From NCBI GenBank assembly GCA_019359215.1, contig JAHHHS010000009.1:1-64000 (forward strand): a stretch of DNA of 64,000 nucleotides. Direction: 5' to 3'. Below the pieces are notes generated by a model. The model had not been told where the DNA came from. It saw only the letters and a program-made list of their open reading frames with translations, and did not search any database. This stretch comes from Nostoc indistinguendum CM1-VF10 (GTDB lineage Bacteria > Cyanobacteriota > Cyanobacteriia > Cyanobacteriales > Nostocaceae). This document shows, one piece after another, positions 56,959 to 64,000 of the stretch. Numbering within the stretch: position 1 is the first letter of the stretch; the number at the start of each line of letters is the position of its first letter. Both the position numbers and the translations under genes were made by a program.

Positions 56959-58647
56959 TTACTTCAAAGCTCCCAAAACTGGCGCTACCTCGACCTCGGA
57001 AATTTGCGGAACCAAGAATCCCTTAGCATAAATCTGGGGATTTGTTTGCGAAACTATGGCATAAGACTGACGAACATTAGCATTGACTGCAACAGTTTTC
57101 ACATCGTACATTTGCATTGCCATCTTAGGATACAAACCAATGCCAATAATCATCAGCAGGAAACAAGCGGCGATAAACACCTCACGGGGTCTAGCATCTT
57201 CGTAGACTGCATCCTCTGGTACGAGGCAATCTGTACCAAAACAAACCGTTCCCTCATCTTCCTGATTTTCCAAACCTGAATTATTAATGTCGCATAGGAG
57301 TGCTGCATCTTTACCATAAAATACCTCTCGCAGCATGGAAAGTAAATAAATAGGTGTGAGGATGACTCCAACTGCGGCGAGAAAAACCGTAACAGTGCAG
57401 AAAGTTGAACTGTAAACGTCACTGCTTGTCATACCAACAAATACCGAGAGTTCGCCAGCAAAGCCACTCATCCCGGGAAGTGCTAGGGATGCCATTGCTC
57501 CGATTGTAAACAGGGCGAAGACTTTGGGCATGGCTTGACCGATACCGCCCATATCTTTCATTACCATTGTGTGGGTGCGATCGTAAGTAACGCCGGCTAA
57601 GAAGAACAGCACCGATGCAATCAAACCATGCGAAATCATCTGCAACATCGCGCCGTTGATTCCCAAATCAGTGAAGGACGCAATCCCAAGCAGCACAAAT
57701 CCCATGTGAGAAATCGACGAATAAGCCAAACGCCGCTTCATATTCGTCTGAGCAAAGGAGTTTAATGCACCATAGATGATGTTGACAACACCCAGAATGG
57801 CTAAAACAGGCGCAAAGTAAATATGTGCATCGGGAAGCAACTCAAGATTCAGGCGAATCAGCCCGTATCCGCCCATCTTCAGCAACACACCAGCTAAAAT
57901 CATCGACACAGGAGAGGATGCTTCGCCGTGGGCATCAGGCAACCAAGTATGCATCGGGAAAACAGCAAGCTTGACACCAAATGCAATCAACAACCCTGCA
58001 TAAAGTAGCAGTTGTAGAGCAACGGGATATTCCTTCTTGGCGAGGGCGGTGATATCAAATGTCATATCGCCACCGCCGTATAGCCCCATTGCCAGGGCTG
58101 CCACCAAAATAAATATAGAAGCAGCTGCGGTATATAACAAAAATTTCGTAGCCGCATAACGCCGTCTTTGCCCACCCCAAATGCAGACTAGTAGGTAGAC
58201 GGGGATTAGCTCTACTTCCCACATAATGAAAAATAGCAGCAAGTCTTGAGCAACGAACACCCCAACCTGTGCAGAATACAGCACCAGCATTAAGAAATAG
58301 AAGAGGCGCGGACGGTGATTAACTTGCCAAGCTGAAAAAATCGAGAGTGTGGTGACAAATCCCGCTAGAAGCACAAGTGGCGCTGAAAGCCCATCAACTG
58401 ATACCGCCCAGTTAAGACCCAACTGAGGCATCCAGGCATAATTTTCTACCATTTGAAAACTAGCACTGCTGGCATCGTAATGCTTCCAAAAGGCGTAGCA
58501 CATCAATGCAAAGTCCGCAATACCTACACCCAGTGCATACCACCGCACGCGCTTGCCATCTTTATCAGGCAGCACAGGGATAAGCAGGGAAGCAACGAGT
58601 GGCAGCAAAACAATCGCGGTAAGCCAGGGAAATTGATCCGCTATCAT
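56959..58647 (-). CDS. ndhD: NAD(P)H-quinone oxidoreductase chain 4 (second NdhD paralogue)
   Basis: Same family and helix layout as the gene at 51874-53487 ([38 protein letters not shown] segments, key proton-path Glu kept). The 562 residues include an extra loop of about 24 residues near 455-495, rich in acidic residues and three Cys (LLCDI, VCFGTDC), absent from the other copy. Paired 18-bp direct repeats lie in its upstream region. Probably a conditionally used NDH-1 variant subunit. Confidence 0.9.
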   Translation of the reverse strand: MIADQFPWLTAIVLLPLVASLLIPVLPDKDGKRVRWYALGVGIADFALMCYAFWKHYDASSASFQMVENYAWMPQLGLNWAVSVDGLSAPLVLLAGFVTTLSIFSAWQVNHRPRLFYFLMLVLYSAQVGVFVAQDLLLFFIMWEVELIPVYLLVCIWGGQRRRYAATKFLLYTAAASIFILVAALAMGLYGGGDMTFDITALAKKEYPVALQLLLYAGLLIAFGVKLAVFPMHTWLPDAHGEASSPVSMILAGVLLKMGGYGLIRLNLELLPDAHIYFAPVLAILGVVNIIYGALNSFAQTNMKRRLAYSSISHMGFVLLGIASFTDLGINGAMLQMISHGLIASVLFFLAGVTYDRTHTMVMKDMGGIGQAMPKVFALFTIGAMASLALPGMSGFAGELSVFVGMTSSDVYSSTFCTVTVFLAAVGVILTPIYLLSMLREVFYGKDAALLCDINNSGLENQEDEGTVCFGTDCLVPEDAVYEDARPREVFIAACFLLMIIGIGLYPKMAMQMYDVKTVAVNANVRQSYAIVSQTNPQIYAKGFLVPQISEVEVAPVLGALK

Positions 58648-58716
58648 GTATATGAGAAAAAATACTTATTTGGGATGATGTCATTGTACTAAACTTTGTA
58701 ACAATTTCTTCATAAG

Positions 58717-58757
58717 TATTTGTCCCAGTTAACCATAAATATTTGTCCCAGTTAACC
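58717..58757. promoter_or_regulatory. Paired 18-bp direct repeat upstream of the second ndhD
   Basis: TATTTGTCCCAGTTAACC occurs at 58717-58734 and again at 58740-58757 (23-base period, about two helical turns), 70-110 bases upstream of the ndhD start on the minus strand. It is a candidate operator. Confidence 0.45.
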
Positions 58758-58825
58758 GCTTTGACTCAAAGACAATTGACTTGAAAATAACGACTGGGGA
58801 CTGGGGAAGAAAGATTTTTAGTTGC

Positions 58826-59545
58826 TTACGGTACTAATCCAGCCCGCAAGGCACGGACGGCAGCCTGTGTCCGGTCAGCAACACAGAGTTTATTGAGAAT
58901 ACCTCGAACATGAGTTTTTACAGTACCGACTGTTAGATAGAGCCTTTTAGCAATTTCTGCATTGTCACACCCAGCGACAATCAACTCTAAAACATCCATC
59001 TCTCTATGAGTTAAAGGATAGCTGACTATACTTTTCTCAGTATCTGGATCAATACCTTCAATCAAAACTCTTTTCCCAGATGCGCCTCTGCTGCCATCGG
59101 GGAAATCTTGACGTATTTGCTGTAGTACAAGGTCTGCGATCGCAGGATCGATCCATGAGCTACCTGCAAAGGTCATTCGCACAGCCTCAACTAGTCTCTC
59201 AGTTTCAATATCCTTCATGCAATAAGAATCTGCACCTGCTGCAAATGCTGCTAAAACTGCCTGTTCGCTATTCTGCATGGTTAAAATTAGCAGCTTTGTA
59301 GTATAATCTTCATTCTCTGCTTGATATTGCCTAAACGTGCGTGTTAGCTCAATACCATCCATGTCAGGCAAACCAATGTCAATAGTGGCAACATCAGGCT
59401 TGAGAGTTTTCAGAAGGTTGATGCCGTCGGCTGCATTGGCTGCTTCACCAACAATGTTAAACTCTGGCTGGGTTTGTAGGGCAGCCCGTAAGCCAATTCT
59501 TGTAAGGTTGTGATCTTCAATCACGAGGATCTTGATTTCATTCAT
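58826..59545 (-). CDS. LuxR/NarL-family response regulator
   Basis: 239 residues: receiver domain (1-125) with acidic pocket VIEDHNL, phospho-acceptor Asp in TIDIGLPDMDG (near residue 55) and the conserved Lys in SYCMKDIE. Then a linker and a LuxR helix-turn-helix (about 171-235, LTHREMDVLELIVAGCDN, then VGTVKTHVRGILNKL). It acts as a DNA-binding switch. A REC-histidine kinase is encoded divergently 579 bases away. Whether they are partners is not certain. Confidence 0.88.
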   Translation of the reverse strand: MNEIKILVIEDHNLTRIGLRAALQTQPEFNIVGEAANAADGINLLKTLKPDVATIDIGLPDMDGIELTRTFRQYQAENEDYTTKLLILTMQNSEQAVLAAFAAGADSYCMKDIETERLVEAVRMTFAGSSWIDPAIADLVLQQIRQDFPDGSRGASGKRVLIEGIDPDTEKSIVSYPLTHREMDVLELIVAGCDNAEIAKRLYLTVGTVKTHVRGILNKLCVADRTQAAVRALRAGLVP

Positions 59546-60124
59546 AGTTGCTTAACTTTACTGTTATCTATCTAAAGTACAGATTAAAATAATCTCGTTC
59601 TTTTATTCGGGATATTATACAAAAAGCAATGCAGTTGGTATTATTACCCGAACTTCATCTACCATTAGACATAAATAACCTTATCTCGGAAGTTTTTTTA
59701 AAGCAAGAGTTTCGATATGACAAGAAGAAATTAATTAAAAAATATTTTTATACATTAATCTCAGGATAGGTATTTCATAGTAAACAATTTTTCATTGAAA
59801 ATCCGGTAGCAAGTAAGAGTCGGGAACCATTAATAGTTGCTCTTATAGTGGCTACGATGATGTATATAAAAGGGACTAAACTATCTTACCCTTAGACCCA
59901 GACACAGATATTGTTTAGATAATCAGACGGCTAAGATATTTACAAAAACAATTTATTTAATACATATATCAAATAACATACTAGTGCAATTACTTAAATT
60001 TTTAAGGTGTAAATTCAGAAAACTTTAAAGGAAAATGTGAATCCTTAATAATCTCAATGCCGATAAAGTAAGCTATTACTAGATTTGCGAGGGATAACCA
60101 AGCACTTCTTTTTTTTATTTAGCC
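59546..60124. other. Intergenic region between divergent response-regulator and kinase genes
   Basis: 579 bases, AT-rich, likely containing two divergent promoters. No gene or strong hairpin was seen. A T-run (60108-60119) lies just before the kinase start. Confidence 0.5.
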
Positions 60125-61219
60125 ATGTCTTTAACTAAAACTGTCAAAAAAGATAAAATTCTCGCTGTCGATGATGTTTTTGACAATCTACTGGTCTTAG
60201 AAGCAGTCCTAGAAGATGAGGACTATGAAATTAGCTTGGTGGAAGATAGCAAAATAGCTCTGGCTATGGTTGAGGAATCACCGCCAGACTTAATTCTCTT
60301 AGATGTGATGATGCCAGAGATAGATGGGTATGAATTTACTCGACGCATCCGGCAGAATCCGGCGTTGCCATTTATCCCGATTCTGCTGCTCACGGCTCAC
60401 TATCAGTCTAGCGTTGTGGAAGGGCTTGATGCTGGTGCAGATGACTTTATTCGTAAACCATTCGATCCTGATGAACTACATGCACGAGTGCGATCGCTCC
60501 TGCGTCTCAAACATAGCATTGATGAACGAGATCAGATGGCTAACCTGCGGGCAGATTTTGTCTCCCGTTTTACTCACGATTTACGCATACCCTTGGTAGC
60601 CTCTAACCGCGTATTAAAATTATTGCTAGAAGGCAGGTTTTGCGATGTTTCGCCACAATTGCAAGAAATAATTAATACCATGATTGGCAGTAATCAAGAC
60701 CTGCTGGAAATGGTAAATACTTTACTAGAAGTTTATCGTCATGAAGCAGGTTATAAGACCTTAAAAATTTCTCCCTGCAATATTCAGGAATTAGTTGCTG
60801 AAGTTTCTCAAGAATTAACTCCTTTAGCCGAAGAAAAAGGATTAACTGTAAATACTGATCTAGGTGAAACGGCAAGCACCGTCATGGGCGATCGCGTAGA
60901 ACTGCGGCGAGTTTTGACAAATATCATCGGTAATGCGATCAAATTTACAGACAAAGGTTCTGTAGATATTCACTGCTATTCTACTCCGGTAGCTGTGACT
61001 ATTGATATCCAAGATACAGGACCGGGAATTTCTAAACAAGACCAAGCAATATTATTCGAGCGATTTCGCCAGGGTAAACACCAGCGTTCTGGTAGCGGTT
61101 TGGGACTATATCTATCTCGCTGCATTATTGAAGCACATCAAGGCACAATCGATGTGACATCTGAACCAGGCAAGGGTAGTACATTCACTATCCGTCTACC
61201 TGTAGCAGGCGAAAACTAA
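60125..61219 (+). CDS. Hybrid response regulator/histidine kinase (REC-HisKA-HATPase)
   Basis: 364 residues with an N-terminal receiver (about 12-128; Asp in LILLDVMMPEIDG near 60; Lys in IRKPFDP), a dimerisation and phosphotransfer domain with His in SRFTHDLRIP (about 150), and a HATPase domain: N-box NIIGNAIKF (about 269-277), G1 DTGPGIS and G2 GSGLGLYLSR. No sensor or membrane part, so it is cytoplasmic and takes input from another kinase. All catalytic residues are intact. Confidence 0.9.
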   Translation: MSLTKTVKKDKILAVDDVFDNLLVLEAVLEDEDYEISLVEDSKIALAMVEESPPDLILLDVMMPEIDGYEFTRRIRQNPALPFIPILLLTAHYQSSVVEGLDAGADDFIRKPFDPDELHARVRSLLRLKHSIDERDQMANLRADFVSRFTHDLRIPLVASNRVLKLLLEGRFCDVSPQLQEIINTMIGSNQDLLEMVNTLLEVYRHEAGYKTLKISPCNIQELVAEVSQELTPLAEEKGLTVNTDLGETASTVMGDRVELRRVLTNIIGNAIKFTDKGSVDIHCYSTPVAVTIDIQDTGPGISKQDQAILFERFRQGKHQRSGSGLGLYLSRCIIEAHQGTIDVTSEPGKGSTFTIRLPVAGEN

Positions 61220-61714
61220 AATTAGGAATTCATCAGAAAACCCAATCTGGGCTAAAATTCTCCCTTGTTAAACTAAATTTAGCACCATCTGTGTATGTTT
61301 AATATTCTTTTTTGAAGTTAATCTTAATGCACATTTATGTGCCTTTAGTATAACAGATAGGTTTTTGCAATCAAAAATAGTGTTCACAGGCAAAATCCGT
61401 GAACACTAAGATAGAAAACTAAGATATAGGAATCGTATTTTATTTTTGAAATTATCTACGTGGGCGGGGAGTGGGGAGTAGGGAATAAGGAATTAGGCTT
61501 TTCGATCTGTACCGAGCTTTTTCAGAAATCAAACATTAGTCCTATATGGGAGGAAGAAGACAAAAATAAATATTTTTACTGATCAATTTTTGGAACAATA
61601 TCGGGAAGGTATTGGCAAAAGCCTGAAACCCAAGGTAATACATAGATTTGAAAAAGGGAGAAGGCTGAGTAAATAATTATTTTACTTACACCTTCTTCCT
61701 AAATAAAGTTCAGT
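61220..61714. other. Intergenic region between convergent genes, with a hairpin
   Basis: 495 bases. AGTGTTCAC (61379-61387) pairs perfectly with GTGAACACT (61399-61407); no T-run follows. Possible weak terminator for the kinase transcript or a regulatory palindrome. No gene seen. Confidence 0.5.
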
Positions 61715-61897
61715 TTAGTCTAAAGTCTTTTTAACTTCATCTTTGATATTCTCAGCAGTGTGGCGGGCTTGAGCTTCAGCTTGTTTAGCTTTACCTTCAG
61801 CCTTATCTTTAGGATCGCCAGTTACTTCACCAACTGTCTCTTGGACTTTACCTTCGACATTTTTAGCAAAAGCTTTTGCTCTATCTTCGATACTCAT
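61715..61897 (-). CDS. CsbD-like stress protein
   Basis: 60 residues starting at ATG 61897 (MSIEDRAKAFAKN); an upstream in-frame start at 61963 is unlikely. Small, Lys/Glu-rich protein with the CsbD pattern KVQETVGEVTGDPKDKAEGK. CsbD proteins accumulate during stress in many bacteria; molecular function is unknown. AAGGAAGAAA-type purines precede the start. Confidence 0.85.
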   Translation of the reverse strand: MSIEDRAKAFAKNVEGKVQETVGEVTGDPKDKAEGKAKQAEAQARHTAENIKDEVKKTLD

Positions 61898-62345
61898 ATT
61901 CTTTCTTCCTAAGTATGTTAATTGTTGATTAGTTTTTTGTTGCTCGCTTGAAAAGCGTTGCAATGTTTATAGATTACTTTTAGGCAAGTTTTAATTCTTC
62001 TATCTAACGATGTTTTTATGAAGAATATTTGTATCCGTTGTACATAACTATTTAAAGGTTAAATTCATCTTGAGAATTCAACTAATACCCAAAAGAGAGA
62101 AAGGTAGCATTATATTGTTCAGTCTTAAGACAAGATAATTTATAACTTCAGGTAGATAGTGATGCTGATAAACCGCAACTTGGCTTATTACAACTGGATA
62201 TAGTAAATATGTCAACAGGGCGCGGAGGCTTTCAGCTTGGTGTTAGATAGTGCAATATTAGTGAGTCCGTGTATTCAATTCTGGGTAAATGAGATGAGAT
62301 GCTTTAAAATACTTTCGTCTTTAATCACTAAATGAGGTTAGTTAA
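61898..62345. other. Intergenic region before the SMI1-like gene
   Basis: 448 bases of AT-rich sequence. Contains no clear hairpin or gene. ATGAGG at 62330-62335 is the likely ribosome site of the next gene. Confidence 0.45.
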
Positions 62346-62969
62346 ATGTCTGAACTTACGGATGAACTTCAATATATTTTGAATTGGTTAAAATCTACCA
62401 ATCATGATTTCTTTGATTGTTACAATCCAGGTTTAACTCGCCAGCAGATTGACGAAATTACAAAGGATTTACCATTCCGGTTATCCCAAGAAGTATACGA
62501 ACTTTATCAATGGCGCAATGGAACCGCCGATCTTGGTTATAACAATGGCTATCTACCACTCTATTTTTTGTTTCCTGAGCAATTAAGATCCGATGTGATT
62601 TGTTCTTTTTGTTCCTTGCAAGATTCAGTTTATATTTACAAAAATATAGGGGAAGCAACTAACTACGATGATGCATATTGGAAGCAACAATGGTTTCCTA
62701 TTGCTGCGTATGAGAATAAAAGAATGCTTTATGTAGTTGGCGATCTCGATCCATCTCCGGTTTATCTTTGGGATGTTGGTTGCCTTGAGGATTCAGTAAG
62801 AATATATAAAAATCTTATCAGTATGATATCTGTAATTGCAGAGTGTTGTGAGTTTGGTTTATATCAACTCATACCAGATGAAGATGGAGAGGAAGGTGAC
62901 ATGATAATCCGAATAGATGAAGAAAAGCTAGAATTTGAAAAAGAGATATATCGAAAATATAACTCATAA
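62346..62969 (+). CDS. SMI1/KNR4-family protein
   Basis: 207 residues. Pattern: N-terminal TDELQYILNWLKS, then LTRQQIDEITKDLPFRLSQE and VYELYQWRNGT, then WFPIAAYENKRMLYVVGDLD and VYLWDVG, typical of SMI1/KNR4 (SUKH) domains. In bacteria such proteins often neutralise a linked toxin. No toxin gene is seen on either side, so it may be an orphan immunity gene. A role in regulation is equally possible. Confidence 0.78.
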   Translation: MSELTDELQYILNWLKSTNHDFFDCYNPGLTRQQIDEITKDLPFRLSQEVYELYQWRNGTADLGYNNGYLPLYFLFPEQLRSDVICSFCSLQDSVYIYKNIGEATNYDDAYWKQQWFPIAAYENKRMLYVVGDLDPSPVYLWDVGCLEDSVRIYKNLISMISVIAECCEFGLYQLIPDEDGEEGDMIIRIDEEKLEFEKEIYRKYNS

Positions 62970-63066
62970 TTTAAAAAAATATGAAGTTGGATAAAAACAA
63001 ATTGCTTCCTGAGTAAAACTGTGATATTTAAATCTTAATAAAAAAAGAGTTTGAATAAAAAGAATA

Positions 63067-64000
63067 ATGAAGTACTTATTTATAATTTGGGTGCTTATAC
63101 TCTCTTTAGTCGCTCCTAGTACGGCGATCGCTGACGACAAGCCGCTTCATGTCTACACTCAAGCAATACAGCCCTATAGTTTAATATCTGGAGTTGGGAC
63201 AATCCACCATCCAGTTTCCACTTCTAATCCCCAAGCGCAAGAGTTTTTCGATCAGGGATTAAATTTGATTTACGCTTTTAATCATGATGAGGCGGTGCGT
63301 TCTTTTCAACACGCTGCCAAACTCGATCCACATTTGGCGATCGCATATTGGGGTATCGCTCTAGCTCTAGGCCCTAATATTAACTTAGCAATCGACCCCA
63401 ACCGAGAATTAGCTGCTTACCAAGCGGTACAGCAAGCTTTAGCACTTTCCACCCAAGCATCTGCCCAAGAACGAGACTACATTACCGTTTTAGCAAAACG
63501 TTACTCCCAAGATCCTGATGCAGATTTGTTTCAACTAGCGGTAGACTACGCAAAAGCAATGGCAAACCTAGTTAAACGCTATCCAGATGATTTGGATGCG
63601 GCGACGCTTTACGCTGAAAGTTTGATGGATTTGCATCCTTGGCAGCACTGGACTAAAGATGGCAAGCCACAGCCAGATACAGAAGAAATTGTAGCTATTT
63701 TAGAATCTTTTCTCAAACGTAACCCGAATCATACCGGAGCTAATCATTACTATATTCATGCAGTGGAAGCCTCACTTTCCCCAGAACGGGCCCTTGTGAG
63801 TGCCAAAATACTAGGAACCCTAGCACCAACAGCCGGACACTTGGTACATATGCCAAGTCATATTTATTTTCGTGTAGGAGATTATGAAGGGGCAATGCAG
63901 GCAAACGAGCAGGCGATCGCACAAGATGATATTTACATCAAAAAATATCAAGTCCAGGGCACTTACGCCATGATGTACTGCAACCACAATATACATTTTC
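63067..64000 (+). CDS. TPR-repeat secreted protein (3' end outside the window)
   Basis: 311 codons to the edge of the window. The N-terminus has a signal peptide (MKYLFIIWVLILSLVAPSTA, cleavage near residue 21). Then come tetratricopeptide-like helices: AQEFFDQGLNLIYAFNHDEA, FQHAAKLDPHLAIAYWGIAL and later SHIYFRVGDYEGAMQANEQA. The pattern NHTGANHYYIHAVEAS and HLVHMPSHIY is conserved in a bacterial family of unknown function. Exported to the periplasm or surface. Length and end unknown. Confidence 0.8.
   Translation, partial: MKYLFIIWVLILSLVAPSTAIADDKPLHVYTQAIQPYSLISGVGTIHHPVSTSNPQAQEFFDQGLNLIYAFNHDEAVRSFQHAAKLDPHLAIAYWGIALALGPNINLAIDPNRELAAYQAVQQALALSTQASAQERDYITVLAKRYSQDPDADLFQLAVDYAKAMANLVKRYPDDLDAATLYAESLMDLHPWQHWTKDGKPQPDTEEIVAILESFLKRNPNHTGANHYYIHAVEASLSPERALVSAKILGTLAPTAGHLVHMPSHIYFRVGDYEGAMQANEQAIAQDDIYIKKYQVQGTYAMMYCNHNIHF

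Overview
The window is chromosomal DNA from a filamentous, Nostoc-like cyanobacterium. Evidence: the octamer GCGATCGC (HIP1) recurs dozens of times on both strands, heptameric short tandem repeats (STRR) and small palindromic elements fill the intergenic spaces, and the gene content is cyanobacterial (CrtO ketolase, high-light-inducible protein, two NdhD subunits, a Bgt-type amino-acid transporter, and DUF1822, DUF2605 and DUF2973 proteins). I saw no rRNA, tRNA or CRISPR array. Genus is inferred from style, not from a marker gene.

Layout. 0-5 kb: tail of a transposase, a glycogen debranching enzyme, a DM13 lipoprotein and an L-threonine aldolase-type PLP enzyme. 5-8.2 kb: ATPase and MCE subunits of a lipid (Mla/TGD-type) importer, closed by a strong terminator. 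8.5-12.5 kb: a helical protein ending in two Tudor-knot-like domains, a decayed toxin tail with its putative immunity gene, a sugar/aminoglycoside-type kinase and a DOMON-like protein. 13-19 kb: HflX, isoaspartyl peptidase, an ATP-grasp ligase, a UbiG-like methyltransferase and a small zinc-ribbon protein. 19-26 kb: a DUF72 gene broken by an in-frame stop, an MFS transporter, a KAP-family NTPase and crtO. 26-34 kb: hli, a stress protein, then a polyhydroxyalkanoate (PHA) locus: a short phaE, an unlisted 58-residue membrane protein, phaC, phaA, phaB, an alpha/beta hydrolase and an SDR with a C-terminal membrane segment. 34-44 kb: DUF1822 plus a sigma-like factor, small membrane proteins, a methyltransferase, an RMD1/DUF155 protein, thrS, and DUF2605 and DUF2973 genes. 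44-48.4 kb: an inositol-phosphatase-family enzyme, a ketopantoate-reductase-family enzyme and a basic/polar amino-acid ABC transporter. 48.4-51.7 kb: a redox gene group in which a deletion has joined a 3'-truncated SMP-30 gene to a 5'-truncated SDR gene. 51.8-58.7 kb: two ndhD paralogues enclosing a coiled-coil protein, thrB, and a VOC/MerR pair. 58.8-64 kb: a LuxR-type response regulator, a divergent REC-histidine kinase, CsbD, an SMI1/KNR4 protein and the start of a TPR protein that runs off the window.

How the genes work together. phaA and phaB make (R)-3-hydroxyacyl-CoA from acetyl-CoA and PhaC/PhaE polymerise it. Genes 5584-8139 form two parts of one importer whose permease is not in the window. 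Genes 46187-48398 form a complete two-gene amino-acid importer. Most other genes look independently transcribed.

The window is notable for gene decay and small mobile repeats: at least seven gene remnants and three MITE-like elements with matching inverted ends. No single locus is clearly a new system. The most interesting candidates are the tandem Tudor-knot protein, the PHA locus with its shortened PhaE and extra membrane protein, the ATP-grasp/methyltransferase pair, and the soluble KAP NTPase.
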